A stretch of 64,000 bases of DNA from Flavonifractor sp963557075 (GCA_963557075.1 CAUWDA010000005.1:1-64000); one strand, 5' to 3'; positions 32,535 to 41,512 are shown, counted from the stretch's first letter. A program made the numbers and translations. Notes: a model not told the origin generated them from the sequence alone.

Positions 32535-32563
32535 ATTATAGCGCAAATCCCCCCGATTGACCA
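32535..32563 (-). promoter_or_regulatory. Candidate promoter for the zinc-ribbon/thioesterase pair
   Basis: Minus-strand TGGTCA (weak -35), 17-bp spacer, TATAAT (32540-32535). Confidence 0.5.
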
Positions 32564-32668
32564 GACGGGCCATATACAAAATACGCACTCATATTTTGCG
32601 CCCTTTTCGTTCAAAATAGTGTTTACAGGGCGGAACTGTTCCGCCCCGGCAGCGCGAGAGGTGAGAAT

Positions 32669-33682
32669 ATGGCAAGCAAACAGGTGGGCCGTCAAACGGT
32701 GGCCCTGAAGGACCCGCCCTCCGTCATCGGCAACGCCAGCGTGGTGGGCAAAAAAGAGGGGGAGGGGCCTCTGGCAGCAGGCTTTGACCACATCAGTCAG
32801 GACGATTCCTTCGGAGCTGTCAGCTGGGAGAAGGCGGAGAGCGCCATGCAGAAGCTGGCCCTGTCCGCCGCACTGGACAAGGCCGGTCTGGGCGTATCCG
32901 CCCTGAACTACCTGTTGGGTGGGGATCTGCTCAACCAGTGCATCGGCGCCAGCTTCGCCGCCCGGGACCTGGATGTGCCCTTTCTGGGGCTGTATGGGGC
33001 CTGCTCCACCATGGCGGAGGCGCTGGCCCTGGCGGCCATGCTGGTGGACGGCGGCTTTGGACAGCGGGCGGCGGCGGTGACCTCCTCCCACTTCTGCTCC
33101 GCCGAGCGGCAATACCGCACACCGCTGGAGTACGGCGGGCAGCGCTCCCCCACCACCCAGTGGACGGTGACCGGCGCGGGCTGCGTGGTTCTGGCCGACC
33201 AGGGCCCCGGGCCTTTTGTTACCCATGTGACCGCCGGCAAGGTCGTGGACAAGGGCGTCAAGGATATCTCCAACATGGGGGCTGCCATGGCCGTCGCCGC
33301 CTACTCCACCATCTCCGCCCATTTGCAGGACACCGGCCGAAAGCCCTCCGACTACGACCTTATCGCCACCGGCGACCTGGGCAGGCTGGGGCTGGACATC
33401 GTGGCCGACTGGTTCCGCCGGGACGGGATGGAGCTGAACAATCTGACCGACTGCGGCGTTCTCATCTACGACCCGTCTGTCCAGGACGTCCACTGCGGCG
33501 GCTCCGGCTGCGGCTGCTCGGCGGCGGTGCTGTCCGGGCTGATCCTGCCCGGGATGGCCGCCGGGCGTTGGCGCCGGGTCCTGTTCTGCGGCACCGGCGC
33601 CCTGCTCTCCCCTACCTCCTCCCAGCAGGGGGAGAGTATTCCCGGCATCTGCCACGCGGTAGTGCTGGACAACAGAAAGTGA
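32669..33682 (+). CDS. spoVAD: Stage V sporulation protein AD
   Basis: 337 residues. SpoVAD is a thiolase-fold protein that binds dipicolinic acid and helps load it into the spore. Marks: PSVIGNASVVGKKEGEGPLA, DSFGAVSWEKAESAM, LGLYGACSTMAEALALA, VTSSHFCSAERQYRTPLEYG, QWTVTGAGC and GKVVDKGVKD. ATG follows GAGAGGTGA. A possible sigma-G promoter is TCATAT (32589-32594), 17 bp, CAAAATA (32612-32618), a weak match by eye. No spoVAC precedes it; upstream is a divergent, unrelated gene. Confidence 0.95.
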   Translation: MASKQVGRQTVALKDPPSVIGNASVVGKKEGEGPLAAGFDHISQDDSFGAVSWEKAESAMQKLALSAALDKAGLGVSALNYLLGGDLLNQCIGASFAARDLDVPFLGLYGACSTMAEALALAAMLVDGGFGQRAAAVTSSHFCSAERQYRTPLEYGGQRSPTTQWTVTGAGCVVLADQGPGPFVTHVTAGKVVDKGVKDISNMGAAMAVAAYSTISAHLQDTGRKPSDYDLIATGDLGRLGLDIVADWFRRDGMELNNLTDCGVLIYDPSVQDVHCGGSGCGCSAAVLSGLILPGMAAGRWRRVLFCGTGALLSPTSSQQGESIPGICHAVVLDNRK

Positions 33683-33692
33683 GGTTTCCACC

Positions 33693-34061
33693 ATGGAGAT
33701 ATTCTGGAGCTATGCCCGGGCCTTCCTGTGCGGCGGCGTCCTCTGCCTGATCGGGCAGCTGCTCATCGACAAGACCTCCCTTACCCCCGCCCGGATCCTG
33801 GTCTGTTATGTGGTGGCCGGGGTCGTGCTGGGCGGCCTGGGGATCTACCCCTACCTGGTGGAATGGGGCGGGGCAGGGGCTACGGTCCCTCTCACCGGCT
33901 TCGGTTATCTGCTGGCCAAGGGCGTGGCGGAGGCGGTGGCGGAGCAGGGGACGCTGGGCATATTGACCGGCGGTCTCACCGCGGCAGCAGGCGGCGTCAC
34001 GGCGGCAGTGCTCTTTGCTCTGCTGGCCGCCCTGCTCTTCAAATCCCGGCCCAAGTCCTGA
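33693..34061 (+). CDS. spoVAE: Stage V sporulation protein AE
   Basis: 122 residues, about four membrane segments, the size of SpoVAEb: FLCGGVLCLIGQLLIDKTSLTPARILV, then VVAGVVLGGLGIYPYL, GFGYLLAKGVAEAVAEQG and a Gly/Ala-rich C-terminal segment. It acts with SpoVAC/AD in dipicolinate transport across the inner forespore membrane. ATG eight bases after GTGAGG, ten bases beyond the spoVAD stop. Confidence 0.93.
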   Translation: MEIFWSYARAFLCGGVLCLIGQLLIDKTSLTPARILVCYVVAGVVLGGLGIYPYLVEWGGAGATVPLTGFGYLLAKGVAEAVAEQGTLGILTGGLTAAAGGVTAAVLFALLAALLFKSRPKS

Positions 34062-34077
34062 GACCGCCCGGTCTCCA

Positions 34078-34106
34078 TTGCCTCCCGTCTCCGTATGTGG
34101 TATACT
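34078..34106 (+). promoter_or_regulatory. Promoter of the gene at 34137
   Basis: TTGCCT (34078-34083), 17-bp spacer, TATACT (34101-34106). A separate promoter argues against co-transcription with spoVAE only. Confidence 0.65.
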
Positions 34107-34136
34107 CTTCCCATATTGAGTCGGGAGGATGTTTCT

Positions 34137-34733
34137 ATGGATCTGCTTTACACGGAGTTTCAGCGGCTGCGGCTGGACGGCAGCCAGATCGGTCTGGAGC
34201 CGGGCGACGATACCCCCTGGTTCTGCACCCCGGTGGGCACTGAGATCATCGGGTGGGACAGCGGCATCCACTACTGCTTCCTGCCGGAATTTGGGGACAT
34301 GGTCTTCTGCGTCAATCCGGAGACCTGCTGCGACCACTATGTCTACCCCATCGCCGAAACCTTCCGGGACTTTCTGCGGCTGATCCTGGCCGTTGGGAAC
34401 ACCAACATCCTGCAACAGATCATCTGGTGGGACAAATGCGCCTTCGACGCCTTTCTGAACGACCCGGAGGAGCGGGAATACCGGTCTAGTCCGGAGGTGA
34501 CCCAGGCGCTCCGCACCATTGCCGAGGGGCTGAAGCTGACACCCATGGAGGACCCCTTTGGGGTGGTCAAGGCTCTGCAAAGTCAGTTCCCCTATGAGAA
34601 GATCCCCTTCTCCAATGACTACTATGATACCCTGGGACTGCCCCGGCCGGACGGCACAGAGGCCGAACCCTCCCCGTCCGCATTTGAGTCCGTCTCTTTC
34701 CATGTGGAGCGGGCCGCCGACCAGAGTCTCTGA
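34137..34733 (+). CDS. Conserved hypothetical protein
   Basis: 198 residues, cytoplasmic, acidic. No catalytic motif recognised. The pattern DDTPWFCTPVGTEIIGWDSG, then FGDMVFCVNP and a Trp-rich stretch near LQQIIWWDKCAFDAFL recalls SMI1/KNR4-like (SUKH) beta-alpha proteins, but only loosely. ATG at 34137 has GGGAGG nine bases upstream. Own promoter and terminator; likely monocistronic. Could be an immunity or regulatory protein if the SUKH likeness holds; function not assigned. Confidence 0.6.
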   Translation: MDLLYTEFQRLRLDGSQIGLEPGDDTPWFCTPVGTEIIGWDSGIHYCFLPEFGDMVFCVNPETCCDHYVYPIAETFRDFLRLILAVGNTNILQQIIWWDKCAFDAFLNDPEEREYRSSPEVTQALRTIAEGLKLTPMEDPFGVVKALQSQFPYEKIPFSNDYYDTLGLPRPDGTEAEPSPSAFESVSFHVERAADQSL

Positions 34734-34787
34734 CCCCTCCCCGCTGCGTAAAAGCGCCCGCACAGAGCAGCCCTTCCGGCCACAGCG

Positions 34788-34833
34788 CAAAAAAATTGCT
34801 GAGGACCACACAGGTGGTCCCCAGCAATTTTTT
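34788..34833. terminator. Bidirectional terminator between 34137 gene and trhA
   Basis: Stem AAAAAATTGCTG-AGGACCAC against GGTGGTCC-CCAGCAATTTTTT with a small internal mismatch; A/T runs on both sides. Confidence 0.85.
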
Positions 34834-34865
34834 ATGTCTGGTTTTATACAGCCGGAAGCCCGCTG

Positions 34866-35615
34866 TTACAGCGTGGCGATGACCCGGTACATCATCATGA
34901 AGTGGAACAGGGAGCCCGCCAGGATAAAGACGTGGAAGATCTCATGGCAGCCGAACCTGGGGTTGTTCCGTCCGGGCCACTTGACGGCGTAGAGCACGCC
35001 GCCGATGGTGTAAAGCACACCGCCGCCCAGGGCCCAGAACATCCCCTCCGCGGGGAGCACCTGCATCAGGGGCACCAGCGCCACAACGGCCAGCCAGCCC
35101 ATGGCGATATAGATGCCGGCAGTGAGCCAGCGGGGGGCGGAGAGCCACAGGATGGTAAGCACCAGCCCGGCCACAGCCAGACCCCAGATCACACCGAACA
35201 GGCCCCAGCCCCAGGCACCGGACTCCCGCAGCGCCACCAGACAGATGGGGGTATAGCTGCCGGCGATGAGGAAATAGATGGAGGCGTGGTCGTACTTCCG
35301 CAGCGCGATGCGCCCGGCCACCGTGGTGTTGACGCAGTGGTACAGCGTACTGGCGGTGTAGAGACACACCATGCTGACCCCGTAGATGAGGAAGGACACC
35401 AGGTGCCAGACGCTCAGCCCCTCCAGGACACAGCGGGCCGCCAGCAGCACCGTCCCCACCACCGCCAGCGCCGCTCCGACACCGTGGGTAATGGCCGACC
35501 AGGGCCGCAGCCCGTCATAGGGGTCCCGCTCCCGCTTGGCCTTTTTCGTCTTTTGCGCCGCGGGGTGATAATAGAGGGCAGAGGGATTGCCCATCATGAT
35601 GGTTTCCTGATTCAT
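34866..35615 (-). CDS. Hemolysin III / TrhA family membrane protein
   Basis: 249 residues with seven hydrophobic segments. PAQR-like signatures: AITHGVGAALAVVGTVLL, YTASTLYHCVN (the conserved SxxxH with metal-ligand His), RKYDHASIYFLIAGSYTP (DHxxI) and CHEIFHVFILAGSLFHF (HExxHxxxxxxxxxH). Named for hemolysin but generally a membrane homeostasis protein. The ATG at 35615 has AGGTGA upstream. An earlier ATG at 35651 lies too near the predicted transcript start. Confidence 0.9.
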   Translation of the reverse strand: MNQETIMMGNPSALYYHPAAQKTKKAKRERDPYDGLRPWSAITHGVGAALAVVGTVLLAARCVLEGLSVWHLVSFLIYGVSMVCLYTASTLYHCVNTTVAGRIALRKYDHASIYFLIAGSYTPICLVALRESGAWGWGLFGVIWGLAVAGLVLTILWLSAPRWLTAGIYIAMGWLAVVALVPLMQVLPAEGMFWALGGGVLYTIGGVLYAVKWPGRNNPRFGCHEIFHVFILAGSLFHFMMMYRVIATL

Positions 35616-35669
35616 TGCATTCACCTGACTATTCCGAAAATGCTGCCGCATTGTTTTGTGTTCTCCTAT

Positions 35670-35699
35670 AGTATAGTCCACATCTCGCGATGTTGTCAA
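35670..35699 (-). promoter_or_regulatory. trhA promoter
   Basis: Minus-strand TTGACA (35699-35694), 18-bp spacer, TATACT (35675-35670). Confidence 0.78.
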
Positions 35700-35797
35700 C
35701 AATAAAAGATAATATAATTTCAAATATTAGATTGTTGCTTTTGTATCTTGTGTCTACAGGATACCACTCAACTCTGCTTTTCATCCGTCCGACAGGT

Positions 35798-35838
35798 AAA
35801 AAACAGGACGGCGGCATGGTCCAGACCACCATGCCGCC
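35798..35838 (-). terminator. Probable terminator after tsaD
   Basis: Inverted repeat GGCGGCATGGT / ACCATGCCGCC (35810-35820 / 35828-35838); a minus-strand T-run (35803-35798) follows after six bases, so it may be a weak terminator. Confidence 0.6.
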
Positions 35839-35857
35839 GCCCCAACGCCGTTCGGGA

Positions 35858-36868
35858 TCAGCCTTTTTTGATGTCTCGGGTGGCGTAGGCGTTCAAATCC
35901 ATGCCGCCCCGCCTGCCCGCCAGATATTCATAGTAGCCCTGGCAGCCGATCATGGCCCCGTTGTCCCCGCACAGGGACAGCGGGGGCAGGTACAGCTTGT
36001 CCCCCGTCTTACGGCAGGCCGCCTCCAGGTCGGAACGGATCCGGGAGTTGGCCGCCACACCGCCGGCCACGGCGATCTTTCCATAGCCGCAGATCTTTGC
36101 CGCCTCCATGGTGCGGGGCACCAGTGTATCGCTGACGGCGGCGGCAAAGGAGGCCGCCAGCCCCTTCATGTCCAGCTGCTCCCCCTTCTGGGCGGTGTTG
36201 TGGGCCAGGTTGAGCACCGCCGTTTTCAAACCGGAGAAGGACATATCCAGGGGGGCATCTGCCACATGGGCCCGGGGCAGCTCGTACCGCTTGTCGTCCC
36301 CCCCCTGGGCCAGCCTGTCCATGGGCGCGCCGCCGGGGTAGCCGATGCCCAGCACCCGGGCCACCTTGTCAAAGCACTCCCCCGCCGCGTCATCCCGGGT
36401 GGCCCCCAGGATCTCCATATCGGTGTAACCCTTTACGTCCACGATCATGGTGTTGCCGCCCGACACACACAGGCACACAAAGGGGGGCTCCAGGTCGGGG
36501 TGGGCGATGTAGTTGGCGGCGATGTGGCCCCGGACGTGGTGGACAGGAATGATGGGCACATCCAGCCCGTAGGCCACCGACTTGGCAAAGTTGACCCCCA
36601 CCAGCAGAGCCCCGATAAGGCCGGGGGCGTAAGTCACCGCCACCGCGTCGATGTCGCTTCGGGTCACACCCGCCTGCCGGAGGGCCTGGTCGGCCAGACC
36701 GGCAATGGCCTCGATGTGCTTGCGGGAGGCGATCTCAGGCACCACGCCGCCGTACAGGGCGTGCATGTCGGCCTGGGAGGCGATGGCGTCGGACAGGACG
36801 GTGCGGCCGTCCTTCACCACCGCCACCGCCGTCTCGTCGCAGGAGGATTCAATGGCAAGTATGTTCAT
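35858..36868 (-). CDS. tsaD: tRNA N6-adenosine threonylcarbamoyltransferase
   Basis: 336 residues. TsaD catalyses the final step of t6A37 formation. ASKHA fold: LAIESSCDETAVAVVKDG, VVPEIASRKHIE (metal ligands), VTYAPGLIGALLVG, IPVHHVRGHIAANY, VSGGNTMIVDV and AVAGGVAANSRIRSDL. ATG at 36868, three bases after the GNAT stop. In Firmicutes tsaB-rimI-tsaD often cluster; rimI is 0.6 kb upstream here and tsaB is not seen. Confidence 0.97.
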   Translation of the reverse strand: MNILAIESSCDETAVAVVKDGRTVLSDAIASQADMHALYGGVVPEIASRKHIEAIAGLADQALRQAGVTRSDIDAVAVTYAPGLIGALLVGVNFAKSVAYGLDVPIIPVHHVRGHIAANYIAHPDLEPPFVCLCVSGGNTMIVDVKGYTDMEILGATRDDAAGECFDKVARVLGIGYPGGAPMDRLAQGGDDKRYELPRAHVADAPLDMSFSGLKTAVLNLAHNTAQKGEQLDMKGLAASFAAAVSDTLVPRTMEAAKICGYGKIAVAGGVAANSRIRSDLEAACRKTGDKLYLPPLSLCGDNGAMIGCQGYYEYLAGRRGGMDLNAYATRDIKKG

Positions 36869-36871
36869 GGT

Positions 36872-37459
36872 TCATTCCTTCTTTCCGCAGTGAAGCGCCG
36901 GGATATAGATCATCCGGCGGAATAAAACAGGGGGCAGCTGCCCCTGGTACAGGCCCCGGTGGGCCTGCTGGAGCTCCGCCGGGGACAGGGGGCAGTCCTC
37001 CGGCCACACCAGCATGGCATACCGCACCCGAAAAATATCGGTCTGATAGTCCAGCAGACGAAAACCCGCCCGCTGGTAAAAGGCCAGCCGCCGCCGGCGT
37101 TCCTCCTCCGGCGGCGTCCCCGGCTCCGGGGCCTCCGCCTCCACCAGCAGGGGACAGGACCGGCCGTACCTGGCTTGCAGCAGCTCCAGCGCCTGGGTAC
37201 CCAGTCCCCGGCCCCGGCCGTCGGGGCACACAGCCAGGTAGTCCAGCAGGGCGCAGTGTCCCTCCGCCGTTCTCCAAAGAAAGGCATAGGCCAGCAGCTT
37301 TTCACCCGCAAAAATGCCCCAGGTATCGTACCGCCCTGTCCGCCGCAGGGACTCGATAGACGCCAGAGACCGGCGTTCGTTGGGCGGAAAGTCCGCCCGC
37401 ACAAAGGTCCGGTAGACCTGCCGCAGCTGACGGTCGGTGAGCAGGCGCAGCTCAGGCAT
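36872..37459 (-). CDS. GNAT acetyltransferase, paralogue A
   Basis: 195 residues. GNAT core: GRYDTWGIFAGEKLLAYAFLW, LLDYLAVCPDGRGRGLGTQAL (acetyl-CoA site), LLVEAEAPE and RRRLAFYQRAGFRLLDY. It is clearly related to the GNAT at 38193 (same FPPNE, WG-F-GE, LLDYL-V, RRLAFY-R-GF pattern). ATG at 37459 overlaps the rimI stop. Substrate unknown. Confidence 0.85.
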   Translation of the reverse strand: MPELRLLTDRQLRQVYRTFVRADFPPNERRSLASIESLRRTGRYDTWGIFAGEKLLAYAFLWRTAEGHCALLDYLAVCPDGRGRGLGTQALELLQARYGRSCPLLVEAEAPEPGTPPEEERRRRLAFYQRAGFRLLDYQTDIFRVRYAMLVWPEDCPLSPAELQQAHRGLYQGQLPPVLFRRMIYIPALHCGKKE

Positions 37460-37904
37460 GGTCCCCAAACTCCACCGTCATGAGCAGGGCATCTTCGTTC
37501 AGCTCCCGATAGTAGTTCTTCCGGCGGCCCACCACCTGGAAGCCCAGCTTCTCATACAGGGCGATGGCGGGGGAATTGCTCTCCCGCACCTCCAGGGTGA
37601 GGAAGGCCAGATGGGCCTGTCCGAAGCGGAGGTAGGCGCTGAGGATGGCCTCGGCCACCCCCTGGCGGCGGTAGGCCGGGGCCACCGCGATCTTCTCCAG
37701 AGTGCCCTCGTCCAGGATCGCCCGCACCTCGCCATAGCCCAGCACGGCGCCGTCCTCCCCCTCGGCCACCACCAGGGAGATCATATCGTTATACAGCTCC
37801 TGCTCCAGCAGGGCCTCCGACCAGGGGTGGGAGAAGCACTCCCGCTCGATGGCCGCCACCTGGCTCAGGTGGGACTTGTCCATGGGGACCAACTTATAGT
37901 TCAC
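37452..37904 (-). CDS. rimI: Ribosomal protein S18-alanine N-acetyltransferase
   Basis: 150 residues, the normal RimI size. ECFSHPWSEALLEQEL near the start, LEKIAVAPAYRRQGVAEAIL (acetyl-CoA loop), TLEVRESNSPAIALYEKLGF, then RKNYYRELNEDALLM. RimI acetylates the N-terminus of S18. Adjacent to tsaD-GNAT in the usual translation-related cluster. Confidence 0.93.
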   Translation of the reverse strand: MNYKLVPMDKSHLSQVAAIERECFSHPWSEALLEQELYNDMISLVVAEGEDGAVLGYGEVRAILDEGTLEKIAVAPAYRRQGVAEAILSAYLRFGQAHLAFLTLEVRESNSPAIALYEKLGFQVVGRRKNYYRELNEDALLMTVEFGDHA

Positions 37905-37916
37905 AGAGATCGCTCC

Positions 37917-38150
37917 TTAAAATACAAGATAGAGAATGAGCGCCACCAGCATCACCAGGAAGATCACCGTACCTGTCAGCAGACAGAATACCCCCAGCAG
38001 GCGGGTCATGGTCTCATACCACTCCGAGGGGCGGCCCCCCTCGGTACACCAGAAGTGCTCCAGCTTCCACGCCCATTCCGGTCTGATCAGAAGCAGCGCT
38101 CCCACAACGGCCAGCGCCAGTCCGGCCAGACAAAAAAACAGCTCTTTCAT
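37917..38150 (-). CDS. Small two-helix membrane protein
   Basis: 77 residues, hydrophobic segments at about 5-22 and 50-75, joined by a soluble loop (KLEHFWCTEGGRPSEWYETMTR). The pattern is like DUF6199-type proteins, by eye. ATG follows GAAGGATGT. Unknown function; between rimI and a GNAT. Confidence 0.7.
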   Translation of the reverse strand: MKELFFCLAGLALAVVGALLLIRPEWAWKLEHFWCTEGGRPSEWYETMTRLLGVFCLLTGTVIFLVMLVALILYLVF

Positions 38151-38192
38151 ACATCCTTCTTTCTCTCTTCCCTTGCCCCAGTCGGCACGCGC

Positions 38193-38789
38193 TCAGGGCG
38201 TCTGCACCATCCAGGCCGGCGGGCCGGGGGGCAGTTCGCCCGGCCCCAGCGGCACCCGCACATCGGTCCGCACCGGGCCGTAAATCGCCCGGTGGAGGGC
38301 CATGACGGGGGCCAGATCCTTTGGCAGACATGGCAAAAACGTGGTAAACCGCATACCGCAGGTGGCCATATCGTAGGCGGGCACGAAGCCGCACCGCTCA
38401 TAAAAGGCCAGCCGCCGCTGCCGGAGGGCGTTCTCCGCCGGGTCGTCCCCCTCCACCGGCCGCTCCGCCTCAATGAGGAGCAGGGACCTGCCCGCAAGCC
38501 GCTCCGCCAGCATCCGGACCATCCTCTGCCCCAGGCCCCCGTTCCGCCGGGCGGCGGTGACGCCCAGATAGTCCAGCAGGATACAGCGTTTGTCCTCCGG
38601 GTCCATCCACAGTGTGGCATAGCCCAGCAAGATCTCCCCCTCAAAGAGGCCCCACACCTCATATCGCCCCTGGTCCATCAGCTCCCGGATATTGGCCAGC
38701 GGCTTGCATTCATTGGGGGGAAAGGCCTGGGTCAGCTCTTCCCGGTACCAGGCCTCCAGCCCGGAGGCGGGGATGGGTCGCAGTTCCAT
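38193..38789 (-). CDS. GNAT acetyltransferase, paralogue B
   Basis: 198 residues. GRYEVWGLFEGEILLGYATLW, LLDYLGVTAARRNGGLGQRMV, LLLIEAERP and RQRRLAFYERCGFVPAYDM. Paralogous to the GNAT at 36872, separated by rimI and a small gene. ATG follows AAAGGAG. Substrate unknown. 13 bp downstream of polA on the same strand. Confidence 0.85.
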   Translation of the reverse strand: MELRPIPASGLEAWYREELTQAFPPNECKPLANIRELMDQGRYEVWGLFEGEILLGYATLWMDPEDKRCILLDYLGVTAARRNGGLGQRMVRMLAERLAGRSLLLIEAERPVEGDDPAENALRQRRLAFYERCGFVPAYDMATCGMRFTTFLPCLPKDLAPVMALHRAIYGPVRTDVRVPLGPGELPPGPPAWMVQTP

Positions 38790-38801
38790 CGAGATCTCCT
38801 T

Positions 38802-41462
38802 TCAGCCCTTGGCCGCCGCCCAGCTTCTGCCGGCATGGGCCTCGGCGATGAGGGGCAGGGCCAGCTCCACCACCTGCTCCATCTCGGTCTCCAGCAGGGT
38901 CTTGACCCGGTCGGTCTCCTCCTCCGGGCACTCCACGATCAGCTCGTCGTGGACCTGGAGGATAAGTCTGGCCTCCAGCCCCTCGGAGCGCAGCCTGTCC
39001 GCCACCCGGATCATGGCCAGCTTGATGATGTCGGCGGCGGTGCCCTGGATGGGCATGTTCAGGGCCACCCGCTCCCCGAAGGAGCGCATATTGAAGTTGG
39101 AGGACTTGAGCTCAGGAAGCCACCGGCGGCGGCCCATGAGGGTGGACACATAGCCGTCGGCCTTGGCCCGTTCCACCACCTGGGTCATATAGGCGTGGAC
39201 GCCGGAGTACTTCTCAAAGTATTTCTCCATATACGCCTTGGCTTCCGCCCGGGTGACCCCGATATCCTGGGACAGAGAGAAGTCGGAGATGCCGTATACG
39301 ATGCCGAAGTTCACCGCCTTGGCCCGGCGGCGCATCTCGTGGGTGACCTCCTGAGGCGCCACCCCAAACACCTGGGAGGCGGTGACGGTGTGGATGTCCT
39401 CTCCCGAACGGAAGGCGGATATCATGTGCTCGTCCCCGGCGATATGGGCAAGCAGCCGCAGCTCGATCTGGGAGTAGTCGGCGTCCACCAGCATCCTGCC
39501 CGCCGGGGCCACGAACATCTTCCGCAGCTCCGCCCCCAGCTCGGTGCGGACGGGGATATTTTGCAGGTTGGGCTCGGTGGAGCTGAGCCGCCCGGTGGCG
39601 GTGACGGTGTTCTGGAAGGAGGTGTGGATGCGCCCGTCAGCGGCGATGACCTTGGTCAGACCGTCCACATAGGTGGATTTCAGCTTGGCCAGCTGCCGGT
39701 AGTCCAGCACCGCCTCCACGATGGGGTGCTTGTCCCGCAGCTTCTCCAGCACCTCGGCGTTGGTGGAGTAGCCCGTCTTGGTCTTTTTCACCGGGGGCAG
39801 ACCCAGCTTATCAAAGAGGATGTGGCCGAACTGCTGGGTGGAGTTGATGTTGAACTGCTCCCCCGCCAGCTCGTAGATGAGGGTCTCATCAGCCTGGATG
39901 CGCCCATCCAGCATCTCGCCGAAAGCGGTGAGCGCGCCCCGGTCCACCAGCCCCCCGGCGTGCTCCATCCCCGCCAGCACCGGGCACAGGGGGAGCTCCA
40001 CCTCATAGTACAGCTTGTCCATGCCCAGCTCGCTCAAACGGGGGGCCATGGCCCCCTTCAGCGCCCCGATGAGGGCACAGTGGGACAGCAGCCCGCTCAG
40101 GGCGGCGTCCGGATCGGCCAGAGGCGTAAAGGCGTCCGGGGCCAGATAGGTCTCCTTGGCCTTGGCAAACTCCTGGTTGAACCACCGCATACCCAGGGTC
40201 TCCAGCTCATAGCTGCCGTCGGTAGGGGCCAGCAGATAGGCGGCGAGGGCGGTATCAAAGATAAAGCCGCCCCCCTCGATGCCCTCGTCCAGCAGCCGGG
40301 ACAGCAGGGTCTTTACGTCGTGGGCATTCTTCCTGATATCAGGGGCGAAGAGGGCCTTCAAAACCTCGTTGTACCCCTCCAGCCGGTCGGCACGGAGGAC
40401 GGCAGCACGGCTCTCATCTTCGCCCTCCCGGTACTCCACCGCCACCACATCCAGGGAGGGCAGGGCCAGCACATCCACGCTGTCCTGCTCCCGCCAGAGG
40501 GCCAGCAGTTCCTTCGCCCGGGCCATGTCCTCCACCACCTCGCTGGTGCAGGCGCCGGTGAGCTGCTCCTCCTGACAGACCTCCCCCTGGGGGGCCTGCA
40601 GGCCCAGCTTGTCAATGAGCTTGTTGAACTCCAGCTTGAGGAAGAGCTCGTACAGGGCGGCCCCGTCCGGCTCTCTCCGCAGGTTGGTCTCGGGGGTAAA
40701 GTCGATGGGGGCGTCACAGCGGATGAGGGCCAGGTCATAGGACATTTTGGCCTGCTCAGCCCCCTCCTTCAGCTTTTTCAGCACGGCGGGCTTGGCCTCC
40801 ACGCTGTCCAGGTCCCCATAGATGGCCTCTACGCTGTGGTAGCGCTGGATCAGATCCATAGCGGTCTTCTCCCCGATGCCCTTGACGCCGGGGATATTGT
40901 CGCTGGTGTCCCCCATGAGGGCCTTCAGGTCCACCATGTGGATGGGCTCAAAGCCGTAGGCCTCCCGGAAGGCGTCGGGGGTCATCTCCTTAGTGGTGGT
41001 CTGGCCCATGCGGGTAGACACCAGCTTCACCCGGGCAGAGTCGGTGATGAGCTGGAGAGAGTCCTTATCTCCGGTGACGATGACGGTGTCCCACCCGGCG
41101 GCGGTGTCCTTCACCGAGATGGTGCCGATCAGGTCGTCGGCCTCCCAGCCGTCCAGCTCATAGCGGGGGATGTTCATGGCGGCCAGCACATCCTTGAGCA
41201 CCGGCAGCTGGGCCGCCAGCTCCTCGGGCATCCCCTTGCGCTGGGCTTTGTACCCCTCATAGGCCAGGTGGCGGAAGGTGGGGGCTTTCCGGTCAAAGGT
41301 CACGCACAGGGCGTCGGGCTGTTCCTCGTCGATCAGCTTGAGCAGGATGTTCACAAAGCCGTATACCGCATTGGTGGGCTGCCCGTCCCGGGTGGTGAGC
41401 AGCCGGATGCCGTAAAAGGCCCGGTTGATGATGGAATTGCCGTCGATGACCATGAGCTTCAT
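38802..41462 (-). CDS. polA: DNA polymerase I
   Basis: 886 residues. N-terminal 5'-3' exonuclease (LMVIDGNSIINRAFYG, NAVYGFVNILLKL, DLKALMGDTSDNIPGVKGIG), a middle 3'-5' exonuclease-like domain that seems to lack the catalytic DxE, and a polymerase domain with VDADYSQIELRLLAHIAGDE (motif A), RRRAKAVNFGIVYGIS (motif B, O-helix) and LQVHDELIVECPEEE (motif C). ATG at 41462 has GGAGGG eight bases upstream. Confidence 0.97.
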   Translation of the reverse strand: MKLMVIDGNSIINRAFYGIRLLTTRDGQPTNAVYGFVNILLKLIDEEQPDALCVTFDRKAPTFRHLAYEGYKAQRKGMPEELAAQLPVLKDVLAAMNIPRYELDGWEADDLIGTISVKDTAAGWDTVIVTGDKDSLQLITDSARVKLVSTRMGQTTTKEMTPDAFREAYGFEPIHMVDLKALMGDTSDNIPGVKGIGEKTAMDLIQRYHSVEAIYGDLDSVEAKPAVLKKLKEGAEQAKMSYDLALIRCDAPIDFTPETNLRREPDGAALYELFLKLEFNKLIDKLGLQAPQGEVCQEEQLTGACTSEVVEDMARAKELLALWREQDSVDVLALPSLDVVAVEYREGEDESRAAVLRADRLEGYNEVLKALFAPDIRKNAHDVKTLLSRLLDEGIEGGGFIFDTALAAYLLAPTDGSYELETLGMRWFNQEFAKAKETYLAPDAFTPLADPDAALSGLLSHCALIGALKGAMAPRLSELGMDKLYYEVELPLCPVLAGMEHAGGLVDRGALTAFGEMLDGRIQADETLIYELAGEQFNINSTQQFGHILFDKLGLPPVKKTKTGYSTNAEVLEKLRDKHPIVEAVLDYRQLAKLKSTYVDGLTKVIAADGRIHTSFQNTVTATGRLSSTEPNLQNIPVRTELGAELRKMFVAPAGRMLVDADYSQIELRLLAHIAGDEHMISAFRSGEDIHTVTASQVFGVAPQEVTHEMRRRAKAVNFGIVYGISDFSLSQDIGVTRAEAKAYMEKYFEKYSGVHAYMTQVVERAKADGYVSTLMGRRRWLPELKSSNFNMRSFGERVALNMPIQGTAADIIKLAMIRVADRLRSEGLEARLILQVHDELIVECPEEETDRVKTLLETEMEQVVELALPLIAEAHAGRSWAAAKG

Positions 41463-41512
41463 GAAAGGACCCTCCTGCCGTCCGGTACCCCGGACATAAA
41501 ATCTCAGGGTAT

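Noticed and set aside
26353..32541. A single very long plus-strand open frame (about 2000 codons) opposite addB, guaB and the thioesterase
   Set aside because: It spans several well-recognised minus-strand genes, has Gly/His/Pro/Gln-rich composition typical of G+C antisense frames and no family likeness.
38802..41462. An active proofreading exonuclease in PolA
   Set aside because: The middle domain lacks the DxE motif at the expected place, as in many Firmicutes PolA, so proofreading was not claimed.
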